Counted from the first letter of the stretch, positions 17,988-27,929 are shown. The stretch is 64,000 bases of DNA from CBDBND01 sp965262665 (GCA_965262665.1 CBDHFR010000002.1:790640-854639); one strand, 5' to 3'. The notes: generated from the sequence alone by a model not told the origin. A program made the numbers and translations.

Positions 17988-20198
17988 CTACGCCGCCATA
18001 TAGGCAGGGAACCAGCCTTCGTGCAAATCCCGTAAGGTTGCAAGGGCGACAGATGACCCCCCAGCCACCGCAACGGTATCTCCTCCCGTTGTTCCGATGC
18101 GCTGGGCCTTGGTTCCTTGATCCACCAAAGCAGCAATGATCTGGTTGGCGTCTTCCGCGGTGCAAGCGATCAGATACCGGCCCTGGTCCTCGCCGAACAG
18201 CCAGGGTGTGGTGATGTCGGTGCCAGTATCGACAGTGACTCCTATGTTTCCAGCTATTGCCATTTCCGTCAGCGCAACGGCGATGCCGCCATCGGCCACA
18301 TCATGACAGGTGGTAACTATTCCAGCAGAAATGACGGAACGCACGGCGTCACCGGTTTTGCGCTCCTGCGCCAAATCCACCGGCGGCGGCGCGCCGTCTT
18401 CCGTACCGTGTACATCGCGGAGGTAAAGCGACTGCCCCAGCCAGCCGTCGGTTACATCCTCGGGACCACCCAAAAGCACAACCGCGTCACCTTCTTGTTT
18501 GAAGCCGATTGTCGCGGTGTTGTCTAAAGAGTCGATGACGCCGATGGCGCCGATGGCCGGCGTCGGCAGGATCGGTTGACCATCCGTTTCGTTGTAGAGC
18601 GACACATTGCCGGATACGACCGGCGTATCCAGCGTCGTGCAAGCTTCACCGATCCCTTTCACAGCTTCGACAAACTGTCCCATGATCGGCGGCTTCTCCG
18701 GATTGCCGAAGTTGAGATTGTCGGTGATCGCCAGGGGCTTGGCGCCGGTTGCGCACAAATTGCGGAAAGTTTCCGCGACGGCTTGCTTGCCGCCTTCGAA
18801 GGGATCGGCTTTGACATAGCGGGGCGTGCAGTCCGTAGTGACGGCGAGACCACGGTCGGAGTCATGGATGCGCACCACTGCCGCGTCACCGCCGGGGCGC
18901 TGCACCGTGTCACCCATGACCATGTGGTCGTACTGTTCCCAAACCCAGCGGCGGCTGGCTAGGTCCGGCGCACCGATCAGGGTTTTCAGCGCCTCTGTCC
19001 AGTCGCCGTGTTCGATGCTGTTTGACTGAAATACATTGGGTTTCTCTGTCGGCACCCAGGGGCGGTCGTATTCCGGCGAGGCTTCGGCGAGGGGATCGAT
19101 GGGCATGTCCGCCACGGCCTCGCCACCCATTTTCAGCACCATTCGGCCGGTGTCGGTGAGGTGGCCGACGATAGCGAAATCCAGTTCCCATTTTTCGAAG
19201 ATGGCGCGGGCGATGTCTTCCTTACCCGGCTTGAGCACCATAAGCATACGTTCCTGGCTTTCCGACAACATGATTTCGTATGGGGTCATTGCCACTTCGC
19301 GCACCGGCACAGCGTCCAAATCCAGTTCGATGCCGGCACCGCCCTTGGAACACATCTCAAACGAGGAGCAGGTGAGTCCAGCGGCGCCCATATCCTGAAT
19401 GGCGACGATGGCGTCGGTGGCCATCAGTTCCAAACACGCTTCGATCAGCAGTTTCTCAGTGAACGGGTCGCCCACTTGCACCGTTGGGCGTTTCTCTTCG
19501 GAATCGTCGTCGAACTCGGCGGAGGCCATGGTGGCGCCGTGAATGCCGTCGCGGCCCGTCTTGGAGCCAACATAGATCACCGGATTGCCGGGGCCTGAGG
19601 CGGCCGAATAAAAAATGCGGTCCTGCTGCGCCAAACCGACGGTCATGGCGTTGACCAAGATGTTGCCGTTGTAGGCGGGGTGAAAATTCACTTCCCCGCC
19701 CACGGTCGGCACGCCGACGCAGTTGCCGTAGCCACCGATGCCGCCGACCACACCGGCGACCAAATGTTTGGTCTTCGGATGATCGATGGCGCCGAAGCGC
19801 AAGGCGTTCATGTTGGCGACCGGGCGGGCGCCCATGGTGAAGACGTCGCGCAGGATGCCGCCGACGCCCGTGGCCGCCCCCTGGAAGGGCTCGATGAAGG
19901 AGGGATGGTTGTGGCTTTCCATTTTAAAGATGGCAGCGAGGCCGTCACCGATATCGACCACACCGGCGTTCTCGCCTGGTCCGCAGATCACCCACGGCGC
20001 TTCGGTCGGCAGGGTCTTAAGCCACTTCTTCGAGGATTTGTAGGAACAGTGTTCCGACCACATCACCGAGAAAATACCCAACTCGACCATGTTGGGTTCC
20101 CGGCCTCCAAGGATTTCGAGAACCTTTTCATATTCGTCGTCCGTCAGGCCATGGGCGGCAATGTCTTCTTTGGTGATTGATGTGTTCACAAGCGTCAT
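17988..20198 (-). CDS. purL: phosphoribosylformylglycinamidine synthase subunit II
   Basis: A 736-residue ATP-dependent synthetase for the fourth step of de novo purine synthesis. This is the small PurL that needs PurQ and PurS. Recognisable segments are FSVMWSEHCSYKSSKKWLKT, ENAGVVDIGDG, ESHNHPSFIEPFQGAATGVG and the second half GDAAVVRIHDSDRGLAVTTD. It overlaps purQ by four bases. The order purC-purS-purQ-purL-bolA reads as one transcript on the minus strand. Confidence 0.96.
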   Translation of the reverse strand: MTLVNTSITKEDIAAHGLTDDEYEKVLEILGGREPNMVELGIFSVMWSEHCSYKSSKKWLKTLPTEAPWVICGPGENAGVVDIGDGLAAIFKMESHNHPSFIEPFQGAATGVGGILRDVFTMGARPVANMNALRFGAIDHPKTKHLVAGVVGGIGGYGNCVGVPTVGGEVNFHPAYNGNILVNAMTVGLAQQDRIFYSAASGPGNPVIYVGSKTGRDGIHGATMASAEFDDDSEEKRPTVQVGDPFTEKLLIEACLELMATDAIVAIQDMGAAGLTCSSFEMCSKGGAGIELDLDAVPVREVAMTPYEIMLSESQERMLMVLKPGKEDIARAIFEKWELDFAIVGHLTDTGRMVLKMGGEAVADMPIDPLAEASPEYDRPWVPTEKPNVFQSNSIEHGDWTEALKTLIGAPDLASRRWVWEQYDHMVMGDTVQRPGGDAAVVRIHDSDRGLAVTTDCTPRYVKADPFEGGKQAVAETFRNLCATGAKPLAITDNLNFGNPEKPPIMGQFVEAVKGIGEACTTLDTPVVSGNVSLYNETDGQPILPTPAIGAIGVIDSLDNTATIGFKQEGDAVVLLGGPEDVTDGWLGQSLYLRDVHGTEDGAPPPVDLAQERKTGDAVRSVISAGIVTTCHDVADGGIAVALTEMAIAGNIGVTVDTGTDITTPWLFGEDQGRYLIACTAEDANQIIAALVDQGTKAQRIGTTGGDTVAVAGGSSVALATLRDLHEGWFPAYMAA

Positions 20199-20887
20199 GA
20201 CAGCCGCTCCAATAAACTTTCAAACAGCGGCACGCCATCCTGGCCGCCAAGGCGATCATCGGACAACCGTTCCGGATGGGGCATCATGCCCATGACCGAG
20301 CGGGACTTATTGAAGATACCGGCGATGTTACGGGCCGAGCCGTTGGGGTTGGCCTCATCCATCGGCTCCCCATTGTCGTTGCAGTAACGGAACGCAACCT
20401 GGCCGTTACCTTCCAGCCGGTCCAGGGTTTCACCGTCAGCGAAGAAATTGCCATCGTGATGGGCGACGGGAACGCGGATCACCTGTCCGTGTTTGTATTT
20501 ATCCGTGAACGCGCTGTCAGTTTGCTCGACGGACAGCATCACGTCGCGACAGACGAACTTAAGATCCCGGTTGCGGATCAGCGCGCCCGGCAGCAGGCCG
20601 CATTCGGTCAGAACCTGGAAGCCATTGCAAATACCAAGCGTGAGCACACCGGCGTCCGCTTTTTTCTTGATGTCGGCAACAATGGGCGAGTTGGCGGCCA
20701 TGGCGCCGCAACGCAGATAGTCGCCGTAAGAAAATCCACCCGGTACGGCGATGAGATCAATGCCTTCCGGCAGGGCAGGGTCGCGGTGCCACACCATGGC
20801 CGGCGCGTGGCCGGTCACTTTGGTCAGACTGACAGCGATGTCACGATCGCAATTAGAACCGGGGAAAACGATTACAGCGGACTTCAT
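20195..20887 (-). CDS. purQ: phosphoribosylformylglycinamidine synthase subunit I
   Basis: The 230-residue glutaminase subunit that supplies ammonia to PurL. It is a class I amidotransferase with the nucleophile Cys in LTLGICNGFQVL (about 86) and the His-Glu pair in MMPHPERL near residue 210. It sits between purS (3 bases away) and purL (4-base overlap). Confidence 0.96.
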   Translation of the reverse strand: MKSAVIVFPGSNCDRDIAVSLTKVTGHAPAMVWHRDPALPEGIDLIAVPGGFSYGDYLRCGAMAANSPIVADIKKKADAGVLTLGICNGFQVLTECGLLPGALIRNRDLKFVCRDVMLSVEQTDSAFTDKYKHGQVIRVPVAHHDGNFFADGETLDRLEGNGQVAFRYCNDNGEPMDEANPNGSARNIAGIFNKSRSVMGMMPHPERLSDDRLGGQDGVPLFESLLERLS

Positions 20888-20890
20888 ATT

Positions 20891-21136
20891 TTAGTCAGAC
20901 ACCTCGATCGAGTAGGTCTCTATGACCGTGTTGGCGAGCAGCTTTTGACACATGTCTTCGACCGCCGCTTGGGCTTTGCCGGTATCGCTCTCTGCCAGAT
21001 CCAGCTCGATGAATTTGCCCTGCCGCACCCCGTCGATGCCGGAGAAACCGAGAGTCTCAAGGGCGTGTTGAATGGCTTTTCCTTGGGGATCGAGAACGCC
21101 GTTCTTCAGCGTCACGTGAACCGTCGCTTTGACCAT
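20891..21136 (-). CDS. purS: phosphoribosylformylglycinamidine synthase subunit PurS
   Basis: An 81-residue protein that bridges PurQ and PurL. It begins KATVHVTLKNGVLDPQGKAI and continues with the family's HALETLGFSGIDGVRQGKFI. It lies between purC and purQ in the operon. Confidence 0.93.
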   Translation of the reverse strand: MVKATVHVTLKNGVLDPQGKAIQHALETLGFSGIDGVRQGKFIELDLAESDTGKAQAAVEDMCQKLLANTVIETYSIEVSD

Positions 21137-21161
21137 GTGTGCTTAAACAACCTTCGTTTCG

Positions 21162-21929
21162 TTATTGCAGCGTGTTCGGTCCCTGAAGGTCGCCCGGGCC
21201 GCTCTCCGGCAGGATTCCCAGGCGGCGCGCCACTTCCTGATAGGCTTCCTCGATTTTGCCGAGGTCACGGCGGAAGCGGTCTTTGTCCATTTTCTCGTTG
21301 GTTTGCGTGTCCCACAGACGGCAATTGTCCGGCGATAGCTCATCGGCAAGGACAATCTGAATTTCACCGGTGTCGTGATAGAGGCGGCCGTATTCCAGTT
21401 TGAAATCGACCAGGCGGATGCCGATACCGAGAAACAATCCCATAAGGAAGTCGTTGATGCGCAACGAGGTGTTGAGCATCTCATCGATTTCCTGAATCGT
21501 GGCCCAGCCGAAACCGGTGATGTGTTCTTCCGAAATGGGTGGATCATTCAACTCGTCGCTCTTGTAATAGTATTCGACGATGGAGCGGGGCAGGCGGGTG
21601 CCTTCCGGGATTGAAAACTTTTCAGAGATTGACCCCGCAGCAATATTCCGCACGACCACTTCAATGGGAATGATTTCTACTTCCCTGACCAGCTGCTCTC
21701 GCATGTTGAGGCGGCGGACAAAGTGAGTGGCAATACCGATTTCTTCCAGCTGCTGCATCAGGTATTCGGAAATGCGATTGTTGAGCACGCCTTTGCCGGT
21801 GATTGTCCCCTTCTTCTTATTATTGAACGCGGTAGCGTCGTCCTTAAAGTACTGGACGATCGTGCCGGGCTCCGGTCCTTGGTAAAGGATCTTGGCCTTG
21901 CCTTCGTAGATTTGTTTACGCCTGGGCAT
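21162..21929 (-). CDS. purC: phosphoribosylaminoimidazole-succinocarboxamide synthase
   Basis: A 255-residue SAICAR synthetase joining aspartate to CAIR. Begins with YEGKAKILYQGPEPGTIVQ and includes EVVVRNIAAGS and the signature LVDFKLEYGRLYHD (about 177). It is the first gene of the purC-S-Q-L block on the minus strand, and the promoter should lie at about 21930-22060. I see no riboswitch there. Confidence 0.96.
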   Translation of the reverse strand: MPRRKQIYEGKAKILYQGPEPGTIVQYFKDDATAFNNKKKGTITGKGVLNNRISEYLMQQLEEIGIATHFVRRLNMREQLVREVEIIPIEVVVRNIAAGSISEKFSIPEGTRLPRSIVEYYYKSDELNDPPISEEHITGFGWATIQEIDEMLNTSLRINDFLMGLFLGIGIRLVDFKLEYGRLYHDTGEIQIVLADELSPDNCRLWDTQTNEKMDKDRFRRDLGKIEEAYQEVARRLGILPESGPGDLQGPNTLQ

Positions 21930-22063
21930 GGTGTTGAATTGTACCGAATATCTGGGACCGCCGGAGGGTTTCCGAACCGGGTCATTGAAGTCATGCCGGA
22001 TATAGCAGGACCCGTTCCGCCTCTCAATTGCTCATATCGGGCGACTCAAAAAATTCCTGCAGA

Positions 22064-22834
22064 TTAATCCGCTGTTAGAGCGACCGGTTCGAAGGGGGCC
22101 TCGTCAGGTGGACCAGGCGCAAACAGCCAGACCGGGCCGTCGGTAGGGTTGTTCATGGCATTGTCGGCTGATGGCAAGGCGACTAGAGCGCTGGAGGAGG
22201 TGCCGAACCCCTTATCCGTGCGGAAACACATGGCGGCAAAGGGAGAGCCATTCTCGGCCCTGGCACCCATGAGGGATTGCCACGCCGCCCAATCATTCAC
22301 ACCCGGGTCGGGGACCGGGGCTGTGGAAAACCTGGGCAGAAAGGCCTGAATTTGCTCGCTGGTTGGATCGTTCAGATCGCTCGCGGTCAATATGGAGAGG
22401 CCCTCGGGGATCTCACTGACGGTCACCTCGGGGCCTTGCGCCTCATCCAGTTTGAGCCAATAGGCATCGCGGTTATCGGCGATGATGAGATTGAACCCGC
22501 GGTAGGCCCGGCCATCCAAATGTGCCAGGGCTTCTGCTGCGGCGACAGCGTCCTCATGATCAAGGGCTTCGAGAACGATCTCACCCCGGCTGCGCTTGTC
22601 GTCCTGGGGTCCAAGCGTGCCGCGCCGGTTGAGGATACAGACGACGACACCCCAATCATTGATCCCCATCCACGACCCGCCCGCCATCTCGTCCAAGGCA
22701 GCAACCACTTCTGGCCGGTCCTCCCAGTGACGGGCCGGCGCCTGCCAGGGGCGGCTGATTTGCTCGTCTCGGTTGGCGCCGAGGATCAACGGCCAAGGAT
22801 GGTCGGGGCGGCGCAAAATGACGACGGTGCACAT
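22064..22834 (-). CDS. NRDE family protein
   Basis: A 256-residue member of the NRDE (TANGO2-like) family, named for GANRDEQ near residue 19. The N-terminal Cys (MCTVVI) fits an Ntn-hydrolase-like start. The family is poorly characterised; in animals it is linked to heme and Golgi functions. The gene is divergent from the DUF1476 gene. Confidence 0.85.
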   Translation of the reverse strand: MCTVVILRRPDHPWPLILGANRDEQISRPWQAPARHWEDRPEVVAALDEMAGGSWMGINDWGVVVCILNRRGTLGPQDDKRSRGEIVLEALDHEDAVAAAEALAHLDGRAYRGFNLIIADNRDAYWLKLDEAQGPEVTVSEIPEGLSILTASDLNDPTSEQIQAFLPRFSTAPVPDPGVNDWAAWQSLMGARAENGSPFAAMCFRTDKGFGTSSSALVALPSADNAMNNPTDGPVWLFAPGPPDEAPFEPVALTAD

Positions 22835-22964
22835 AATGGCTGTGTCGCAGAAACATATTGGTTTGGCAATTGCGCCGCTGCCGCCGGGCCATTATATCAA
22901 GGAGAGAACCGTCACGCTGGGCGTGCTCAGCGCCATATAATTTTGTAAGGGGATCGTACTCATT

Positions 22965-23291
22965 ATGTCGACCGATCCGTTTCAGGACCGCGAAAAAGGC
23001 TTCGAGCGAAAGTTTCAGATGGACCAGGATCAAGAATTCCGGGCCCATTCCCGTCGAGATCATTTGTTTGGCCGCTGGTTGGCTGAACGGTTCGGTCTGA
23101 CGGGTGATGACGCCGAAAAATATGCCATCGAAGTGGTCGATTCAAATTTCGAAAAACCCGGTGATGAATATCTTATGGACAAGGTCAAGGCTGACGTCGC
23201 TGAAAGAAGCGCAGGCATTGAAGAAAAAGAACTGCGGGCAAAGTTCGAAGAATGCTTGCACGAGGCTTATAATCAGATTACGGCGGAATAG
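22965..23291 (+). CDS. DUF1476 protein, F1-ATPase inhibitor zeta type
   Basis: A 108-residue, highly charged helical protein: DPFQDREKGFERKFQMDQDQ, then ARSRRDHLFGRW-like and LFGRWLAERFGLTGDDAEKY. DUF1476 includes the alphaproteobacterial zeta subunit, whose N-terminal segment blocks ATP hydrolysis by the F1-ATPase. It is restricted to alphaproteobacteria and helps place the organism. An IS630 element has landed between this gene and the terminator at 24387. Confidence 0.88.
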   Translation: MSTDPFQDREKGFERKFQMDQDQEFRAHSRRDHLFGRWLAERFGLTGDDAEKYAIEVVDSNFEKPGDEYLMDKVKADVAERSAGIEEKELRAKFEECLHEAYNQITAE

Positions 23292-23325
23292 CCCAGTCAC
23301 TTAATAGACCGAAAACGTAGAGCTA

Positions 23326-24384
23326 GAGCGTTTCCGAGGTTGAATGAATCAAAATTTTGTTGTCATGGTCTTGGCGGACTGATTCGATAGCCGCTTTGGC
23401 GGGGGCATCGTGGCTGTATCGGAAGACCTGCGTATTCGTTTGGCGAGGAAAGTGGCGTCGGGCATGTCGCGCCGTCAGGCGGCGGCCCTTTTTGAGGTGA
23501 GCGCAAGCTCGGCGGTGCGGGATGTCAGGCGATATGAAGACGAGGGGACTGTCGCGGTCAAGCCACGGCCGTCGCGCCAGCGCCGTCTTGATCCTTGACG
23601 GCGAGGATATCCTGCGCTGGATTAAGGAGACGCCAGACCCGACACTGCAAGAGCTGTCTGAGCGTTTGGACGAAGTTCACCAAGTGATTGCGCCGACTTC
23701 GACGATTAATGACTGGTTCCGCGCGCGCAAGATCAGCTTTAAAAAAACCGCCCACGCCAGTGAACAGGAACGCGCGGATGGGCAGGCAGCACGCGTGGTT
23801 TGGCGCCAACGTCAGGCCCGGCTCCCGGCCCATCCCGAGCGGGTCGGCAGGATCGTGTTCCTTGACGAAACAAGTATCAATACCAAAATGGCGCGCCTGC
23901 GGGGGCGCTGTCCCAGCGGCCAGCGGATGGTTGCCGCCATTCCCCATGGTCATTGGAAAACCATGACCTTCATTGCCGGATTGCGCGGTGACGGCCTGAC
24001 CGCGCCCTGGGTGCCCTGATTTGATCGAGGGCGCCATGGACGGTGATGCATTCGAGCAGTACATCAAAACGCAACGCGCCCCGACCCTTCAAAAAGGCGC
24101 TGTTGTTGTCCCCGGCAATCTGCCGGCCGACAAACGCGACGGTGCCAGGCGGGCGGTTGAAAAGCGGGGCGCATGGCTTTTGTTCCTGCCGCCCTATGCG
24201 CCGGACTTCAACCCGATCGAGCTCGCATTTTCAAAGTTCAAAGCTCACATGAAGCGCTTAAAACCCCGCACCATCGATGATCTGTGGAAAGCCGCCGGTA
24301 ACGTCTGCGGCCTCTTCAATCACGAGCACTGCAGGAACTTCTTGGTTGCTGACGGCTATGCGTCAGAATAAATCGGAAATGCTA
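23326..24384 (+). mobile_element. IS630-family element, copy A
   Basis: Imperfect terminal repeats (GAGCGTTTCCGAGG at the left; AGCATTTCCGATT read inward from the right) lie next to TA dinucleotides at 23324-23325 and 24385-24386, the expected IS630 target duplication. It carries a broken transposase on the plus strand. A truncated second copy begins at 29090. Confidence 0.8.
23410..24371 (+). pseudogene. IS630-family transposase, frameshifted
   Basis: Starts with a GTG at 23410 (helix-turn-helix SRRQAAALFEVSASSAVRDV). The first frame stops at 23598 because of an extra G in CCTTGACGG; the copy at 29174 reads CCTTACGG and stays open there. The next frame covers the catalytic FLDETSINTKMARLRG, stops at 24019, and the third frame supplies FNPIELAFSKFKAHMKR to 24371. 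With at least two lesions it is probably inactive. Confidence 0.82.
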
Positions 24385-24386
24385 TA

Positions 24387-24414
24387 GAAACTCCGCGCTG
24401 GCGGAGTTTCTTTT
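24387..24414 (+). terminator. rho-independent terminator
   Basis: GAAACTCCGC-GCTG-GCGGAGTTTC followed by TTTT: a ten-base perfect stem with a four-base loop. It lies two bases outside the IS630 copy A, so it is probably the original terminator of the DUF1476 gene, displaced by the insertion. Confidence 0.8.
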
Positions 24415-24424
24415 GGCGTGAGAA

Positions 24425-24440
24425 TGTCCGCTTATGGCTA
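24425..24440 (+). repeat. TGTCCGCTTATGGCTA element, copy 1
   Basis: An exact copy of a 16-base sequence that recurs in five intergenic places (also 27930, 42402, 43642, 44477), always on the plus strand. A related AGTCCGCTTTAGAA lies about 45 bases further on. Function unknown. Confidence 0.7.
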
Positions 24441-24566
24441 ATAGGAACCTTTACGGACAACGTTTCAAAGAGTCCGCTTTAGAACCAAGATTAAAAATCT
24501 TTGGGAAGTCTCAAGGTTTTTTTGGCTTGGATAGCGAGCGCTAAAGGAACATCGAATACATCACTA

Positions 24567-25616
24567 GAGCAGATTCAATTTAGTCCCGATCATATCCGGC
24601 GGCGGCGAAGTAGTTTTCGCATTCGGTTGAGGTGAAGGCGTCGATGGCGTCGGCAATGGCGTCCCACAGGTCGTCGGCGGTTCTGGCGGCGGCCTTTCTC
24701 AGGAGCGCCTTGAGTTTGGCGAAGGCCATCTCGATCGGGTTGCAGTCGGGACTGTAGGGCGGCAGATACAGCAGGGTTGCGCCGGCGGCTTCGATGCCCT
24801 GGCGGATGCCAGCGACCTTGTGGGCGGGCAGGTTGGCCATGACGACGCTGTCTCCGGGGTCGAGTTCGGGTACCAGGACCTGTTCCACATAGGCCTTGAA
24901 GGCAGCCCCATGCATCGGCCCGTCGAGGAGCATCGGGGCCCGCCAGGCCCCGGAGAGGCGCAAGCCGGCGGTCAACGTGGTGGTCTTCCAATGGCCATGG
25001 GGTATGGCGGCCCGGCACCGTTCGCCTTTGCGCGACCATCCCCGCAGCCGCGCCATCTTCATCGACGCGCCGGTCTCGTCGATGAAGATCAGCCGTTCCG
25101 GAGCGAGCCCTGCCTGGCCTTCGAACCAGAGCCGGCGCCGCGCGAGCACGTCCGGGCGCCGCTGCTCCGCTGCATGGCCGGTCTTTTTTTGTGCGTCAGC
25201 CCGCGCTTGGCGAAGAAGTGCCAGACCGTCGACGGGCACACCCGAACCCCGTGCGACGCCGCCAGCTTCTCGCCAATCTCGGCCAGCGTCATAGCCTTGG
25301 TCTGCGCCACCAGAGCCAGGATAAAGGCCTCATGCGCATCCAGCTTCGAGCCCGGCGGTTGGCCCTGGCGGTCGGGCTCGATCGAGCCCGTCTCGCGCCA
25401 GCGCCGGTGCCAGTGGATCGCCGTCGCTGGCGCGACACGAAAACGCGCCGCGGCCCCCCGTGCAGACAGACGCCCCGTGATCGCCTCGACGACCCGCCGG
25501 CGAAGATCATTCCCGTAACAATGCCCCATGTCTGACACCAAATCGCCTCGGGATATAGAATTATGGAGTGGGACGCTTGGGAATCCCCTTCGATTCACAA
25601 TTCAGTCAAACCGCTC
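24567..25616 (-). mobile_element. IS630-family element, copy of a second type
   Basis: Bounded by GAGCAGATT at the left and its imperfect inverted partner (GAGCGGTTT read inward) at the right, with TA at 24565-24566 and 25617-25618. The minus-strand transposase is in two frames. The insertion point is at the 3' end of the fnr-like gene, whose last codons now read into the IS end. Confidence 0.8.
24580..25532 (-). pseudogene. IS630-family transposase, frameshifted
   Basis: The N-terminal frame (MGHCYGNDLRRRVVEAITG, helix-turn-helix SARGAAARFRVAPATAIHWH) runs to about 25180, where a one-base shift leads into the frame that ends at 24580. That frame has the DDE residues in LIFIDETGASMKMARLRG, DSVVMANLPAHK and DCNPIEMAFAKLKALL. 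It is unlike copy A in sequence, so it is a separate IS630-type element. Confidence 0.8.
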
Positions 25617-26348
25617 TAGTAATGTCTGCGAGGCTATCTATTTCTTCGATCCACACCCTGTAAATATTTTCGAGACGAATTGCTCCGTCCTTTTCTAATT
25701 GGTGGAGAGCACGACTCACAGTCTCAAGCGCCAAACCCAGATAATCTGCAATTTCCTGTCGTGTCATAAATAAATCGACGAAATCACTGTTGCCGGTGCG
25801 GCGGTATTCCCGGATCCGCATCACCTGTAAGAAGGCCAAAACACGGGCTTTCACGGACTCACGCGCAAGGATTAAGGAGTGGACGCGGGTTTCAATTAAT
25901 TCGCTAGAAACAGACTTCAAAATTTGACGATCCAGCTCAACGTCAATCTTGAGCAAAGCATCAAACCCTGCGCGGGAGAAGCTGCATACTTCAGTTGGTG
26001 TCACGCACTCAGCTGCAAAATCATGAATTGATGATACTCCACCAAACATGTCGCCTGGCTCAAAAACGCCGACACAAACCGCTGACCATTCTGCATATGT
26101 TTTACACGCCTTACCATTCCCGAGGTGATAACGTAGATTTTATCGGCTGGTTCTTGCTCGGCGAAAATTACGTCGTTCTTGGCAAAGGTTTGCCGGATAG
26201 CAAGTGTCTGAAATTTCGTAGAAATACCCGGCTTGATAACTGCACATGAAGCTAGTTTCTTCGCTGTGCAATTTTTACAGAGCAAAGTGGGATCAGGCCT
26301 CAACCAACTGCCGTCTGAAAGGCAATTTAAAGCATGTTTGGACTTCAT
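25606..26348 (-). pseudogene. Crp/Fnr-family regulator with FNR-type cysteines, frameshifted
   Basis: The first frame (26348 to about 26068) has a cysteine cluster C24-x2-C27-x7-C35, as in oxygen-sensing FNR/FnrN proteins, and the start of a cyclic-nucleotide-binding fold. After a one-base shift the second frame continues FEPGDMFGGVSSIHDFAAEC. It ends with the DNA-binding helix MTRQEIADYLGLALETVSRAL, where ETVSR is the recognition motif for TTGAT half-sites. An IS630 element lies at the very 3' end, so the last residues (RAV) come from IS sequence. A perfect FNR box stands 139 bases upstream. Confidence 0.8.
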
Positions 26349-26486
26349 CTAGAAACCACCTCCCATGCATCCTGTTCGAGCCTAATCTCCTGAATATAAA
26401 AGAAAACCCCTAAAGCATTAATTGGAGACGAGCTGTCAATGCCTACCCTAGTAATCTCTCCTGGAGCATGCGGTGAAATCTGAGGA

Positions 26487-26500
26487 TTGATTGGAATCAA
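26487..26500. promoter_or_regulatory. FNR/ANR box
   Basis: TTGATTGGAATCAA is a perfect match to the FNR consensus TTGAT-N4-ATCAA. It lies between the divergent fnr-like gene and cbpA, 113 bases before the cbpA start. The neighbouring regulator has the matching ETVSR recognition helix. Confidence 0.75.
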
Positions 26501-26612
26501 GGCTTTCTGTTGCCGGTGGAGATAGTAAAAGGGAATTGACGATATCGATTCATCTTTGTTTGAGTGGTGTCGTCGTAGCTAGGCTTTCTAGTGAGGTCAT
26601 GGAGCCAAAGTT

Positions 26613-27541
26613 GTGCCCAGCAGTGATCTCTATGAGATTTTGGGAATCTCTCGAACAGCGTCTGACGACGCCATCGCAAAGGAATATAAAAAGTTAGCCA
26701 AGCAGTACCACCCGGACCTCAATCCAGGTGACAAATCGGCAGAAGACAAATTCAAAAAAATCGCAGCTGCTTACGAAATCTTGGGGAACCATGAAAAAGA
26801 GGCCGTTACGATCAGGGTGAAATCGATGCCGATGGTGTCGAAGTCCACGAACGGTCCTTTTATCATCATTTCGCTGATTCAGACCCTAACTTCAAGTACC
26901 ACCGTCACCATCAGGAAGGGGACTTCATCGACCTGAGTGACGTTCTGTCGCAGCTCAACATACACAAAAAGGGTTGGACTGAAGCTAAATTCAGTATGCC
27001 GGGTCACGATGTCCGTTATCAAATCGAGGTTGACTTTCTCGACGCTGCGAACGGTGCGAAAGAGAGAGTTACTTTGCCCGACGGTATGACATTGAAAATA
27101 GAGATACCGAGTAGACTCAGAGACGGGCAAGTACTTCGGCTGAAGGGGCGGGGAATGCCGGGTTTAAATCAAGCACCCGCCGGTGATGCTTATGTAAAAG
27201 TGACTGTACGTCCACACAAGCAATTCAAGCGCGTTGGCAATGACATACATGTGACTCTGCCAATCTCAGTTAGCGAAGCTGTAAACGGCGGTTCAGTTTC
27301 TGTTTCGACAATTTCAGGGCCGGTAAAGCTCACCATACCTAAAGGGTTAAACACCGGTCAGATTCTGAGGCTCAGGGGCAAAGGGATTATTCCCAGTGAT
27401 GAAAAACTTAGAGGTGACCAGTTGGTTCATTTGTCAGTCGTGTTACCTGACGTTATCGACCAGGAGCTCGAGAAATTCGTTAAGAGTTGGTCGGAGCTTT
27501 ATGCATACGATCCCCGCAAGAAAATGGACACTGTGTCATGA
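26613..27541 (+). pseudogene. cbpA: CbpA-type J-domain co-chaperone, frameshifted
   Basis: Starts with GTG at 26613 (GGAG upstream). The J domain reads SDLYEILGISRTASDDAIAK, YHPDLNPGD (HPD motif) and FKKIAAAYEILGNHEK. In the A-run at 26794-26798 one base is missing: with it, the next codons read HEKRGRYDQGEIDADG and stay open through GDFIDLSDVLSQL and FSMPGHDVRYQIEVDFLDA, the DnaJ C-terminal domain without zinc fingers, to 27541. About 309 residues, usual for CbpA. It overlaps cbpM by four bases. A homopolymer indel suggests either sequencing error or decay. Confidence 0.85.
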
Positions 27542-27906
27542 ATACACAAGATGAGGTTCTCGCCATCGTGCGTGGGTTAAGCGCGGCCGATTTAGATCTC
27601 TGGGTTGGTGAAGGTTTGGTAGCGCCATCCAGGAAACATGGACAAATCATGTTCGACGAAGTGGACGTTGCAAGACTTAGGCTTATCGTTGAGTTTGAAC
27701 AAGACTTAGGAATAGAGAAAACGAGCATTCCGGCGATGCTATCGCTGCTTGACCAACTTAATACAGTCCGGCGCGATTTCCGATTGTTGGTTGCTGCCGT
27801 TGAAAAACAAAAGTCATCCATCAAAGACGAAATCTTTTCTGCGGTTATAGACAGCCAACCTGATCAGCTCGGATCCAATTTCTCTGAAACTAACATTGAT
27901 CAATAA
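27538..27906 (+). CDS. cbpM: chaperone modulator CbpM
   Basis: A 122-residue MerR-HTH-like protein that binds the J domain of CbpA. Reads LSAADLDLWVGEGLVAPSRK, FDEVDVARLRLIVEFEQDLG and a helical end. Its ATG at 27538 overlaps the cbpA stop (ATGA), the classical cbpA-cbpM arrangement. The FNR box upstream suggests the pair is induced when oxygen is low. Confidence 0.85.
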   Translation: MNTQDEVLAIVRGLSAADLDLWVGEGLVAPSRKHGQIMFDEVDVARLRLIVEFEQDLGIEKTSIPAMLSLLDQLNTVRRDFRLLVAAVEKQKSSIKDEIFSAVIDSQPDQLGSNFSETNIDQ

Positions 27907-27929
27907 CAACACTCCTCGCAGCTTTCTAA

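Noticed and set aside
20276..21403. 375-codon plus-strand frame
   Set aside because: Antisense of purQ, purS and purC; no recognisable domain.
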